This document shows positions 7,980-17,229 of a DNA stretch of 64,000 nt, piece after piece. Position numbers and translations under genes: made by a program. How positions within the stretch are numbered: the first letter of the stretch is position 1; each line of letters starts with the position of its first letter. Under the pieces are notes generated by a model. It saw only the letters and a list, made by a program, of their open reading frames with translations. It was not told the origin of the DNA and ran no database searches. The DNA comes from Undibacterium parvum (GTDB lineage: Bacteria; Pseudomonadota; Gammaproteobacteria; Burkholderiales; Burkholderiaceae_D), in NCBI RefSeq assembly GCF_003955735.1, contig NZ_CP034464.1, positions 496,001 to 560,000 on the forward strand, in the 5' to 3' direction.

Positions 7980-9992
7980 TTACAGGCTAGATAATTCCAG
8001 CACTGTATCGAATGTTATTGACCCTTTGATGACGCCTTTCCAACGCAGCGTGCACGAGGGATATTTCACGTCATAGGACGGCGAACTCCAGCCTAAAATC
8101 GGCTGCTCTGAGCCTTTAAATAAAGATGGCGTCAATTTTCCTGATGGCATACACAAGCGCAGTTGTTTGCCGGACTGACGGACTAACACTACGTCATCCA
8201 CAATGCTGACATCGGAATCGGCAGAAAAATGCCAAAAGATCTCGACCAGATGCTGCCCGGAACAGCTCAGATCATCTGTGACGAGAATTTTTTTTGTCGC
8301 CACATCAAAGTGGATTTTTCTTTGATGGCTAACCGGATCATCTAATCTTTGATAGCCATCATGCGAGCCTACAAATACCGACTCAAGCGCAGAGCGGCTC
8401 ATCTGCGAACAAAGCGCGCGTGCTTTAAGCAACCACATGAAGCGACCGCCAGAGACAGATTGGTCTAGCTCATCGATACGCACAGTGTTATGCGCCGAGG
8501 TGCCGCGGAAATAATCCCGCCACGGCTGCGCGGCATGGTAGGCATACGTACCAGGATCAATCAACAGTTCCTGACCGCCGAACGAAAGTACCAATGACAA
8601 GGCATCGGCATGCCCATGCGCAGCGATACCCAGAAAACCAAGGGGAGCACAATCGACGACCAGACGGATTTCATTCTCAGTTCCAAACGCATCCCCCATG
8701 ATGTGATAACCACCAGCTGGAAAATCCAAACGGGTAGGCTGTAGATGGATAGGGGCATTGAGAACTTGCGCGCTAAGCTGATCGAAAACTTGTGCTCCTT
8801 GCTGCCCAAGCAACCACAAAGACTTCTCGTCAAAGTGCTGACCTTTCGCAGCAAAATCAGCGCGATTAAATAGCACCGCACCAGTCGCCAGTAGCGATTG
8901 ATAAGGAGAAAAACTGGGATCAGTATGCAGTCTTACCGCAAAACCGTCATCCGCATCGCCAAAGGCCGGCACATGCCCAGCAAGGTCCATGATCGATGAC
9001 AGAAACGACATCATGCTTTCCATACGCTGCCAATAGGCGGGAGGGAAATCGTCGCCGGATTGTTTTGCAGCCAAGCCACACAGCAAAAAGAAATCCAATA
9101 CAAATTGCTGGTAGGCGATAGCCTGCTCCAGATTGACACCGTCACCGCTATTTTGCAGTTGCATCTGCATGACTAACTGCTGTTTAGCCTTAGCTTGCCA
9201 TTTGGCAGATTCTGCCCAGGCTGGCCAGGTACTGGCACCAAGATACAAGCCCACAAGCTCACCGATTAAATGATTGTTCGCCGATGAATGCGCCGATAAA
9301 TGACTACTGACGAAATGACAGTGTTGGTACACCGAAGCTAACCATGCTTGCTTAAGCTGCTCACCTTGAGGCCCGTTAAACAAGGGCGAATTAGCGCCAC
9401 CGATTAATTTCCAGGTCAAACTCCAGTTAATCAGACGTATCGCGGGCTCGAGCGAGCTAGACCAATTCACGCCCATCAAATACGGGCATTGCGCTAACCA
9501 CGTCGAAATATGTAAGGCGACGCCATCCAGATAGCGCTGCTCACCGCTCAGATGATAAGCCTGCGCTAAAGTAACTAGATGTAAATGCCGATTCGGTTCC
9601 CATAAATATTTAATATCGCCCACCAGCGGTTTATCGGTAATCGCCATGTGCTGACCAAACAGCAGAGGCGCATTGACACCAGTCAATGGATCACGATTCC
9701 AGACCGGTGGAGATCCTATGTCGGCCGGATGTAGAGCAAAGACATTGACCTTACCGAGCAATAACTGATCCGCAGCAAGGCAATACGCAGCCGTATCAAG
9801 CCTATCTCCAACATCAAATTCATAATGCAGACGAGATAAATCATTCGCCACCGGAACCTTACGGGCACCCGTCAAACCGATGCGGTCACACCATGCGCCA
9901 CCAGCTTGTTGAGCACGGTAAGCCAACTCAGGAATCGACATACACCGAAGACGATTCCAGAACCAAGAAAGTTTAAGCAATAAATTACGCAA
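7980..9992 (-). CDS. Heparinase II/III family protein (no signal peptide)
   Basis: The 670-residue protein has an alpha-helical N-terminal half of heparinase II/III type, with SWFWNRLRCMSIPELAYRAQ at its start. The C-terminal beta domain has the conserved AAHGHADALSLVLSFGG and LLIDPGTYAYH. Family members cleave uronic-acid polymers by beta-elimination or act as polymer-modifying proteins in capsule loci. No signal peptide is visible. A TTG at 9992 is the likely start: AAGGGA lies six bases upstream and the N-terminal block is conserved in related proteins. It starts inside the stop region of a possible 48-codon frame. Substrate is inferred from neighbours. Confidence 0.85.
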   Translation of the reverse strand: MRNLLLKLSWFWNRLRCMSIPELAYRAQQAGGAWCDRIGLTGARKVPVANDLSRLHYEFDVGDRLDTAAYCLAADQLLLGKVNVFALHPADIGSPPVWNRDPLTGVNAPLLFGQHMAITDKPLVGDIKYLWEPNRHLHLVTLAQAYHLSGEQRYLDGVALHISTWLAQCPYLMGVNWSSSLEPAIRLINWSLTWKLIGGANSPLFNGPQGEQLKQAWLASVYQHCHFVSSHLSAHSSANNHLIGELVGLYLGASTWPAWAESAKWQAKAKQQLVMQMQLQNSGDGVNLEQAIAYQQFVLDFFLLCGLAAKQSGDDFPPAYWQRMESMMSFLSSIMDLAGHVPAFGDADDGFAVRLHTDPSFSPYQSLLATGAVLFNRADFAAKGQHFDEKSLWLLGQQGAQVFDQLSAQVLNAPIHLQPTRLDFPAGGYHIMGDAFGTENEIRLVVDCAPLGFLGIAAHGHADALSLVLSFGGQELLIDPGTYAYHAAQPWRDYFRGTSAHNTVRIDELDQSVSGGRFMWLLKARALCSQMSRSALESVFVGSHDGYQRLDDPVSHQRKIHFDVATKKILVTDDLSCSGQHLVEIFWHFSADSDVSIVDDVVLVRQSGKQLRLCMPSGKLTPSLFKGSEQPILGWSSPSYDVKYPSCTLRWKGVIKGSITFDTVLELSSL

Positions 9993-10131
9993 GGCAGTTC
10001 CCTTTTACTGGAACAGCACCCAATTCGCTATAAATCACACTCAACTGTTCTAACACTTGAAAGTCAGTGCACATGCCAATAAGTCGGTTCAATAGGCAAG
10101 TTATCTTTCTGTTTGCAACTGAATTACTCAT
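9985..10131 (-). CDS. Possible small ORF (48 aa) coupled to the heparinase gene
   Basis: An ATG at 10131 is preceded by GAGGA eight bases upstream. The frame runs 48 codons to a TAA that overlaps the TTG start of the heparinase gene by eight bases. The product begins MSNSVANRKITCLLNRL and has three Cys and no recognised domain, signal or membrane segment. The case rests only on the ribosome site and the coupled geometry, and it could be a leader peptide controlling the TTG-started gene or chance. The 185-base gap has no other gene. Confidence 0.25.
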   Translation of the reverse strand: MSNSVANRKITCLLNRLIGMCTDFQVLEQLSVIYSELGAVPVKGNCLA

Positions 10132-10177
10132 ACACTTTATCCTCGCAGTATCCAATTTTGGACAATCATTAAGCACA

Positions 10178-11290
10178 TTAAAAATCAGGCACATGCTTAG
10201 ATTTCTTTCTAAATACAGGAGCTCGCAATACCCCAGAATCCTTATAAATAGAGAACAGTTCTGGCAAATTAGCGTCATGCGAAAATTTGGCATCAAAAGT
10301 GGCACGAGCAGCAACGCCCAATCGCGCATTCAATCCAGAATCCGTTAAACAACTAATCAAACTATCCGACAATGCGCCAATGTCACCAGGAGCAACCAAC
10401 AACCCAGTCTCACCATTCGTCAGTGCTTGCGGTATTCCACCAACTGGACAAGATACGATTGCCTTAGAAAATGCCATTGCTTCAAGTATCGCCATCGGCA
10501 AGCCTTCTTTATACGAAGGTAATACGAACACCCATGACTCATGCATTAAGCGCGTTTTTGTTGCCTCATCAGCCCACCCAACAAACTCAACCGAATCGCT
10601 GATTTTCAACTTCTTTGCTTCTGCCAGAAAACGATCTACCTCACCATTTCCGCCAACGACCAAACGTGCATCTGGCGCAGCAGACTTCACGGCAACAAAG
10701 GCTTTTAGCAGATCAAAGCTGCCCTTTTGATCACCAATTTTCCCAAGGTATAAAACGGTGGGATTGCTACTCATCGCCGTAGTGCGATTAAGACCTGTAT
10801 CTCGGACTAAGGAATTAGGTAACACAAGCACACGCGCACTTGGTTCAACACCGAGCACCCATGTTTTCCACTCTTCCGATAAGGCAATGACACGATATGA
10901 TTTTTTCAGCAGGAATCGCAGCCAGTATTTGCGCCATAGACTCCCTTTCGCATACCACTCGTTAAAACTCCCTGCATGCAAATGCGTAAGCACAGGTATC
11001 CCTGTCATCAGCGCAGGCGACACCAACAATAATTTGCGCCAAAAACTCAATCCATAGGATGTATGAATGTGAATTAATTGCACACGACCAAAAAGCATCG
11101 CTGTCCATAATTTTGCGGCGCATTTTAAAAATGGCAAAATCCTGCCCAAGGCATTTCGGCCATGATGACTAGGCTCAAAATGAACGATATCGTCATCAAA
11201 AACACCCGCTGTTTGATATTGCTCGATAACGGATGCGATCCCCCCTTTACCAGAGGGAGAGGTTGCAATCATCCAAATAGACTTCACCAT
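10178..11290 (-). CDS. Glycosyltransferase family 4
   Basis: The 370-residue GT-B enzyme has GKGGIASVIEQYQ in the N-terminal lobe. In the C-terminal lobe are YLGKIGDQKGSFDLL, EFVGWADEATKTRLM and the donor-binding EGLPMAILEAMAFSKAIV with E-x7-E spacing. It should add one sugar to the lipid-linked repeat unit at the cytoplasmic face of the inner membrane. The ATG at 11290 lies eight bases after GAGGGG; the adjacent GTG at 11293 is an alternative. It lies between the two heparinase-like genes. Sugar specificity cannot be read from the sequence. Confidence 0.88.
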   Translation of the reverse strand: MVKSIWMIATSPSGKGGIASVIEQYQTAGVFDDDIVHFEPSHHGRNALGRILPFLKCAAKLWTAMLFGRVQLIHIHTSYGLSFWRKLLLVSPALMTGIPVLTHLHAGSFNEWYAKGSLWRKYWLRFLLKKSYRVIALSEEWKTWVLGVEPSARVLVLPNSLVRDTGLNRTTAMSSNPTVLYLGKIGDQKGSFDLLKAFVAVKSAAPDARLVVGGNGEVDRFLAEAKKLKISDSVEFVGWADEATKTRLMHESWVFVLPSYKEGLPMAILEAMAFSKAIVSCPVGGIPQALTNGETGLLVAPGDIGALSDSLISCLTDSGLNARLGVAARATFDAKFSHDANLPELFSIYKDSGVLRAPVFRKKSKHVPDF

Positions 11291-11398
11291 CACTGTCGCC
11301 CCTCACCAGGCAAAGTGCCGCGGACGATTTGATATTCAAATCCTACAAAAACACGCATGTCATTCCTAAAAAACAGATTAAATCCAGTCATTCCAATA

Positions 11399-13411
11399 TC
11401 ACTTCCGCTTTACAAGCGTCTGCCCATCGAATTCAAATTCACGCGAGCCGATTTTAATTTTCGCGTTAGCAGCATTAAAGTCTGCCCGCACTGACACTGC
11501 GCTGCAATCGACACGGATAACAGTTATGGACCAAAAATCAGATATCTGGTTATTGGTTTTGTATTGACCGTGCCATTGGTCAGGCCTACGCTCACTGCTC
11601 GTACGTAGCGGTGGCACAGTAAAAGAATCAGTCTGCTTAAATTTCACGGGCGCGCTTGAGTAAAAATTGATGCAAGCACTCTTATCGGCATTGCGTACGA
11701 TTAAGTTCTTTGTATCGCTATCGTCGAATCGATTTAGAGCATGAAGGTTCCACTCCCAGTAATGTGGCAGCGCTGACACGACCTTATCGAAGATAACAAA
11801 CATATTCGGACGGAGATAAACTATTCCTCTGCTCGCCTGCTTTAACTTACCGTGGTACGCAGCGCTGGCATCACCGAGCACCATATCTACATCCTCGCTA
11901 GTTGAGAACTGAAGAATATCGCCCTTAGCAGATGCATCACCCCAAGGTTTTTCCAGATTCTCCTGTCCCTGTCCACCATCGAAAGTAATCGCATTGTGCG
12001 CGAGGGTATGAGTGGACCAACCGTAATGATGCTTAGATCCGTAATAATCATAATAACCACTGTCAATCAAAAGCTGACGTCCAGCCACATTCAACACGAA
12101 ACTATTTTGATCCGCATGACTATGACTCACGCTCCCATAGGGGCTGCTCTTAAAATAAAATGAAGTGCGCGCTCTATCCTGCAGATCGCTATGCAATGCA
12201 GCCCATCCTATCGATTGAAATACCGCCGAATTTGCAGTGCCAACAGGATAAGAAACATCACCACCCGCAGGCACTGGTGCAGTAAGCAACTCCAGCTGCG
12301 TCGGATCTTCCTGAAACCACTGTCTTGCATACCACCGATACAAAGGTGCATCTACCCGATACGAATAGGCCTTTGCATAGCGCGCCCATGTCTCGGGCAT
12401 TGCCACCTCAGCGGCATTGCCGAACAAACCAACCGGCGTACCCGGTGGCACAAAATACACCAAGAAACGACCAAAATTTTTCGCCCACGTTTTCTGTGTC
12501 AAATCCAAACCGATAACGCGCTTTAACGTATCCCAATGACGCAATGAAAACTCGCCGACATCCCAACCACCGTAGGCAGTACCGTTAGCATAGCCGCCAT
12601 CATCCCCACCAAAAGGTGTCAAAATCTTTGCGTACAAGGGGGTGAACTCATCAAACCATTTATCAGCCAGAGCGATTTCACCCAGTAGCAAGACAGATAT
12701 TTCGGCCAAAGCACCCAACACCTCATTATTGTGTGAGTCGAGCGGAAATTTTTCAATGGCGCGTGGGCCATGAATCAATTTCGCTGAAAAATCCTCCATC
12801 CTGACACTAATTGCCTGGAGTAATTGCTTACGTTCCAACGGCGTCCAATAGGTATAAAACCAATCTAGCCCTAGGGCCAAAGTTCTTGCAACCAACATCG
12901 CTGAAAGATCCTCTCGCACCACGCCAGTCTCACCTGCGGGATCCAGTGCAGCCAAAGCGAGCATTCTAGCCATGGCATCTTTGCGATATCGCTCATTGCC
13001 GCTCACTAATGCGACGAAACCAGCATCTTGACTTGATCGCACTTCTTTATAAGTAAAATTTTTAATTACAACTGGGAGTTGCGCAATCTGATCTGGTGTC
13101 CTTGCATCTGTAATTGCCTTTGGCAAACTCGACAGCGAAGAGCTTGCCAAATTTAAATCTACACGTTGCGATAATGCGGCAAAGCCTACACGCCGCTCGC
13201 CTTGAAGTAAGGTATTAAACACTCGACTCGTTTCGTCACCAACTGGAAATGAACGTGGATGAGGTAGTTTTTTTGCTTTTAGCTTAGCCTGCGCCCATTC
13301 AAATTTCGCAAAAACCGCTACTTGTGTGGCGTGCGCAGGGAATCCGCTTCCTAAAAAAAATATAGAAATCAATACACGAACAAAGGAAAGAAGAGAAAGA
13401 TTTTTAGACAT
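11399..13411 (-). CDS. Secreted heparinase II/III family polysaccharide lyase
   Basis: The start chosen is ATG 13411, because it gives a clean signal peptide (MSKNLSLLSFVRVLISIFFL with cleavage after AHA). The open frame extends further upstream to 13597 but without a sensible N-terminus. The 670-residue precursor has an (alpha/alpha) toroid region (DUF4962-like, about residues 60-400, with DGGYANGTAYGGWD). A heparinase C-terminal domain follows with SHSHADQNSFVLNVAGRQ and LLIDSGYYDYYG. It is predicted to be periplasmic and to cut or edit uronic-acid polymer. It is one of two heparinase-type genes in the locus; the other has no signal peptide. Confidence 0.85.
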   Translation of the reverse strand: MSKNLSLLSFVRVLISIFFLGSGFPAHATQVAVFAKFEWAQAKLKAKKLPHPRSFPVGDETSRVFNTLLQGERRVGFAALSQRVDLNLASSSLSSLPKAITDARTPDQIAQLPVVIKNFTYKEVRSSQDAGFVALVSGNERYRKDAMARMLALAALDPAGETGVVREDLSAMLVARTLALGLDWFYTYWTPLERKQLLQAISVRMEDFSAKLIHGPRAIEKFPLDSHNNEVLGALAEISVLLLGEIALADKWFDEFTPLYAKILTPFGGDDGGYANGTAYGGWDVGEFSLRHWDTLKRVIGLDLTQKTWAKNFGRFLVYFVPPGTPVGLFGNAAEVAMPETWARYAKAYSYRVDAPLYRWYARQWFQEDPTQLELLTAPVPAGGDVSYPVGTANSAVFQSIGWAALHSDLQDRARTSFYFKSSPYGSVSHSHADQNSFVLNVAGRQLLIDSGYYDYYGSKHHYGWSTHTLAHNAITFDGGQGQENLEKPWGDASAKGDILQFSTSEDVDMVLGDASAAYHGKLKQASRGIVYLRPNMFVIFDKVVSALPHYWEWNLHALNRFDDSDTKNLIVRNADKSACINFYSSAPVKFKQTDSFTVPPLRTSSERRPDQWHGQYKTNNQISDFWSITVIRVDCSAVSVRADFNAANAKIKIGSREFEFDGQTLVKRK

Positions 13412-13603
13412 TAAGTACTCAGAGCAAATACGCCAGTACGATCCTATTGAAGATTTAAATTTCTTTTCTTCGAATCCTTTACCAATATGATTGGTATCAG
13501 CAAATTCGATAACCATACGCTGATACAACCCGAACCCAGCGAAATTAAATTTATCGAATTTGTAAAAAAAAGCGCAAGGTAGGGGCAATAGGTTCATACC
13601 TAA

Positions 13604-14206
13604 TTAACACGGCGATGCGTTCATAACATCGGGGACACAATCACTTTTTAATATGGTAGAGGGGTTACCACCCACAAGAGAATATGGTTCAACATTTTTA
13701 GTGACGAAAGTACCTCCTGCAATTCGACTTCCACGACCTATCGTAATGGGTCCGACAATAATTGCATGCGGCCCTATCCATACATCATCTTCAATTATTG
13801 GGTATCCACTTGCACGATCACCATTAACCGAAATTTTATCGCTACGCCCCAAAGTTACGCCATGAAACAACGTGACATTTTTACCGATTATTGCACCTTG
13901 GCTTACAACAAGTCCCCATCCATGCGTAATGCATAAACCAGCGCCAATCTTTGTTTGCCAAGGAAAATCCATACATGCGTTATGTGTAGAAAATTTATGG
14001 AATAACTTAAAGAGCGGCAAAAGCAATCGAACCAAGCTGGCCGATTGAGACGCATTTTGACAAAGGCGCATTGTAACTACAGGTCGAAACGTCCTGTTCA
14101 ATAAGGCGTTTCGCAACAAACTACGAAGTGAAAACTTCCCGGTCAGTCGAAAAGCATCGCACCTCAACGAAAAGAAAGATTTATAACGATCAAGCATCTT
14201 TTTCAT
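13604..14206 (-). CDS. Serine acetyltransferase-like hexapeptide O-acetyltransferase
   Basis: The protein is about 200 residues. Its C-terminal left-handed beta-helix is built from hexapeptide repeats (IGAGLCITHGWGLVVSQGAI, IIEDDVWIGPHAIIVGPITI, IGRGSRIAGG), ending in the acceptor region VEPYSLVGGNPS. It resembles the CysE-like acetyltransferases of capsule loci and probably O-acetylates a sugar of the repeat unit using acetyl-CoA. Start choice is uncertain: ATG 14206, ATG 14197 and TTG 14215 are all in frame without a strong ribosome site. It follows a 377-base AT-rich gap and may be expressed from its own promoter. Confidence 0.8.
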   Translation of the reverse strand: MKKMLDRYKSFFSLRCDAFRLTGKFSLRSLLRNALLNRTFRPVVTMRLCQNASQSASLVRLLLPLFKLFHKFSTHNACMDFPWQTKIGAGLCITHGWGLVVSQGAIIGKNVTLFHGVTLGRSDKISVNGDRASGYPIIEDDVWIGPHAIIVGPITIGRGSRIAGGTFVTKNVEPYSLVGGNPSTILKSDCVPDVMNASPC

Positions 14207-14215
14207 CCCATTCAA

Positions 14216-14592
14216 TCAACAATAAATCCATGCTTTACTAAGTTAGACGGTGATCAAACTCAAAAAAATAGACGCACGCGTAAAGGTCTACCACACTCAC
14301 CTCAAATCAAATCAAATCAAACATTAGCTATGTTTTAATCGCTCGCACATCAAAATTCGCACTAAGTACTTTGATCATAAATTCAACCTAGCCATCACTC
14401 AATATCACGAAAAAAAATTCCAATTTAGATGTATGCACCGTCGAATTTACCGTGGACGGATTATGCAAAGACAATTTTGTAAAAATTATCTCCGCACTTT
14501 GCGATAAAGCTGTAATACCAACACGCTGTTCGCAAGAATTAATTCACCAGAAACTCTGCCCTTTTCAGAGAGCAAAGTGAAATTGATTATTT
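14216..14592. other. AT-rich intergenic region with a (TCAAA)4 tract
   Basis: The 377-base gap in the polysaccharide locus shows no coding frame. It holds four perfect tandem TCAAA units at 14302-14321, about 95 bases upstream of the acetyltransferase start. A small hairpin (AAAGTGAAA with TTTCACTTT, about 14573-14600) overlaps the end of the next gene and is followed by T residues only on the plus strand. An internal promoter for the left half of the locus is likely here, but no clear -35/-10 pair was identified. Confidence 0.45.
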
Positions 14593-15816
14593 TCACTTTT
14601 TTTGAGCCAATACGGACTTGTAAGTTTCTGAAACATTTTTCGCCAAGGTTTCATAAGAGCGCTCTGCTAGCACGAATCCTGGACCTAGCTCTGCACATTG
14701 TTTATGTAGTTCAGGATCGCGTAGCAACCGTAGCACTGCATCGCGAAAAGCATTAATTTCCATGGGAACGCAAAGCCCCGCTCCACTCCGTTCTATCACC
14801 AATTTTTGATCAGGAATATCGTTGGCCACGCCAGGCAAACCCAGTGCTAAATATTCCACCAATTTTGTCGGTGATGAGACATCAAACAATTCACCTCTTG
14901 GGATCGGGGATATGCCGACTTCAGCACGTACCGCATATTGAAGTGCTTTGTCTTGACTAAGCCAACCAGTCAACAAGACATGCGACTCGAGTTGTCTTTG
15001 CGCAATTTCCTCTCGTATCCATTGCCGCTCATCACCCGAAGCGGCGTCACCAGCTAGAACGAGCAAAATTGTTGGCTCGCTTTCTTTCAAAGCCAAAACC
15101 AAATCAAGTAAAAATTCCGAATTTCGGGCTTTCGCAAGAACGCCCACGTAGGTAATCACACGCCGACCATCAAGTCGAACATCAGTACTAGGAACAATAA
15201 GTTTTCGTTGCAATAAACTGGTGTCTACTCCCATAGGCACGGCAGTCATACGTTCGTTCGGTACCCCTTTTTTTGTTAACCAATCGCGCATCGCCTCACT
15301 TTGAACAAAAATATGGTCCGCGAACGGCAGAACTATGCGGTAGAAAAAAAATCTCGACAATAAAGCTCTAATTTTATTTGCGCCCCAAATTACTAGCCCT
15401 TTTTTCCGTCCAACAGACTCGGTTCTGGATTCATAGCCTTCAACAATCGGAAATGACATCCAATAAATGAAGGGCACTTTCGCAATTTTCGCAACTACAC
15501 AGCCGACTATGCCTGATGCGATTTTGTCTCTAACCTGTAAAAAGGTAATAGTGTTTTTACGAAACGCTTTAACAATGGAAAAAAAATCAAAAAATGGGAT
15601 GAAAAATCCCATCAGCATTCCCTTTGATCGACCAAGCCCATAGGTCTCACCTCCACACCAAGGCAAGATTTCTTTAGGGTCTGAGAATTGTCCGACAAGC
15701 AAAGTGTTAATGCCCGATTTAACGATGTTTGGACCAAATAGACTAAGAACATCAGGGCGTTTCGGAGGTAAAGTATCTCTCATTACCATCAAGATAGTAA
15801 TTTTATTGACGCCCAT
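14593..15816 (-). CDS. Glycosyltransferase family 4
   Basis: The 407-residue GT-B enzyme has its C-terminal lobe clearly recognisable: RRVITYVGVLAKARNSEFLL, LLVLAGDAASGDERQWI, LLTGWLSQDKALQYAVRAEV, and FDVSSPTKLVEYLALGLPGV, where the usual E-x7-E donor motif is modified. It should add a sugar to the growing repeat unit at the inner membrane. Its ATG overlaps the stop of the upstream acetyltransferase by one base (TAATG), so the two are coupled. Nothing in the sequence fixes the donor. Confidence 0.86.
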   Translation of the reverse strand: MGVNKITILMVMRDTLPPKRPDVLSLFGPNIVKSGINTLLVGQFSDPKEILPWCGGETYGLGRSKGMLMGFFIPFFDFFSIVKAFRKNTITFLQVRDKIASGIVGCVVAKIAKVPFIYWMSFPIVEGYESRTESVGRKKGLVIWGANKIRALLSRFFFYRIVLPFADHIFVQSEAMRDWLTKKGVPNERMTAVPMGVDTSLLQRKLIVPSTDVRLDGRRVITYVGVLAKARNSEFLLDLVLALKESEPTILLVLAGDAASGDERQWIREEIAQRQLESHVLLTGWLSQDKALQYAVRAEVGISPIPRGELFDVSSPTKLVEYLALGLPGVANDIPDQKLVIERSGAGLCVPMEINAFRDAVLRLLRDPELHKQCAELGPGFVLAERSYETLAKNVSETYKSVLAQKK

Positions 15817-16223
15817 TAAATTATCCTTGCTGGCACACCTACCACCGTTTTACCCTCGGGGACATCGCAAAGTACTACGGCGTTTGCACCAACAAGCGCA
15901 TTTTTACAAATACGAATAGGCCCGAGAATACAGGCTCCGGCGCCAATCTGAACCCCATCTTCAAGCACAGGAACATTAACAAATCCAGAACGACCACCAA
16001 TAGTGACATTTTGACTAATTTTCACATTATTCCCGATTACCGCATTCGCATGAATAACGATACCAAGGCCTGAGTAACCCAATAAAACATTTGTTCCAAT
16101 CTGTACCGATGGCGGAATTGCAGCAGCAAATAAGACGCGATTTAAGGCGTACAAAACTCGAGGCAACACGGGGATACCTAATCGCCAAAGCTTGTGTGAA
16201 ATTTTCTGTATAAAAAGGACCAT
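15816..16223 (-). CDS. Short hexapeptide acetyltransferase (CysE-like)
   Basis: This 135-residue protein is almost entirely left-handed beta-helix, with IGTNVLLGYSGLGIVIHANA, VIGNNVKISQNVTIGGRSG and VGANAVVLCDVPEGKTVVGV. It is shorter than serine acetyltransferase and lacks that enzyme's helical N-terminal domain, as is usual for capsule-locus acetyltransferases. It probably transfers acetyl groups to a sugar hydroxyl. AAGG six bases before the ATG supports the start. It is coupled by one base to the following GT4 gene. It is the second such gene in the locus, so two acetylation positions are possible. Confidence 0.8.
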   Translation of the reverse strand: MVLFIQKISHKLWRLGIPVLPRVLYALNRVLFAAAIPPSVQIGTNVLLGYSGLGIVIHANAVIGNNVKISQNVTIGGRSGFVNVPVLEDGVQIGAGACILGPIRICKNALVGANAVVLCDVPEGKTVVGVPARII

Positions 16224-16293
16224 TTATTACCTTGATTAACTATTTATTTACATTCATCTACATTGGAAAAAAGGATACGAACAAAAAATTTAT

Positions 16294-17229
16294 CTAACAT
16301 GTTCGTCTCCATTTCTCCCAACGGCTAACCATGTTAGCGCTGCACACAACACTCATCCCTAAAGTAAGCCACCACCGTTTTAGACCGACGCCGCGCCAGG
16401 CATCCAACAATTGAGCGAGTGCGTCCTTGCGTCGTCCGGCAATCAAACTGGTACGAGCCATGCTTACTCTCGATTCGGTAACCAATCGCAACGCGGATGT
16501 TCTTATTCGATTCGGCAACTGCTTACCCAGGGCACGCTGTTCTAGTCTCGCATATGAAGGCCACAGTCCACTGACCTGATTGCTGGCACATAAACTGCCA
16601 GCAACGTCTATGCGATAGGCAACCAAGGGTGCCGGGCAATAAACCAAACTATATCGCTCTGCCAATTTAAACCAAAGATCGTGATCCTCGCCCATAGACT
16701 CCCCAACCGGGAAACAGGGCTGCAACTCAATTAAGGAAGAACGGCGTATCGCCACGGATCCTGTGAATAAGAATGCCCCATAACGCCGCCAATGATCAAA
16801 AAAATCGTTCACGAGCAGGCAGTCATTCACATCACCAACACTCCAGACTTTAGTCTCGTCACCAGTGCCGCTTACACGTCGATAGGCCGTCGCAAAATAA
16901 GTCATTTCTGGATAACGACTGGCCATAGAAATCACAGTCTGCAAGTAACTGGCGTGATAATAATCGTCGCCATCTAAAAAATAAACGATCTCGCCTTTAG
17001 CGTGCGCTATTCCTGCATTTCGGGCTGCGGAGACACCGGCATTTTTCTGGCTAATTAGCCGAATCCGACTATCATCAATCGCCGACACACGTGCCGCACC
17101 ATCATCTTTTGATCCATCATCAACAACGATGATCTCGAAGTTTTGGTAGGTCTGATTAAGCACAGATAGCAGTGTGCTCTCAATAAACGCTGCCTTGTTG
17201 TAGAGTGGGATAATGACTGAACACAGCAT
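16294..17229 (-). CDS. Glycosyltransferase family 2
   Basis: The 311-residue GT-A enzyme begins with CSVIIPLYNKAAFIESTLLS, followed by EIIVVDDGSKDDG and the metal-binding EIVYFLDGDDYY. An acceptor-side GEDHDLWFKLAERY motif comes later. It should transfer one sugar to the lipid-linked intermediate in the cytoplasm. The polymerase stop and this ATG overlap as TGATG. A TTG three bases earlier would be better spaced from the AGGAG site, so the start may be 17232. The C-terminal 60 residues include a hydrophobic stretch that may touch the membrane. Confidence 0.88.
   Translation of the reverse strand: MLCSVIIPLYNKAAFIESTLLSVLNQTYQNFEIIVVDDGSKDDGAARVSAIDDSRIRLISQKNAGVSAARNAGIAHAKGEIVYFLDGDDYYHASYLQTVISMASRYPEMTYFATAYRRVSGTGDETKVWSVGDVNDCLLVNDFFDHWRRYGAFLFTGSVAIRRSSLIELQPCFPVGESMGEDHDLWFKLAERYSLVYCPAPLVAYRIDVAGSLCASNQVSGLWPSYARLEQRALGKQLPNRIRTSALRLVTESRVSMARTSLIAGRRKDALAQLLDAWRGVGLKRWWLTLGMSVVCSANMVSRWEKWRRTC

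Noticed and set aside
11399..13597. Extended start of the secreted heparinase at 13597
   Set aside because: The extra 62 residues have no family similarity and hide the signal peptide that starts at 13411.
14573..14603. Terminator hairpin at the end of the GT4 gene
   Set aside because: The stem is AT-rich and overlaps the stop codon. On the transcribed strand it is not followed by a T-run.
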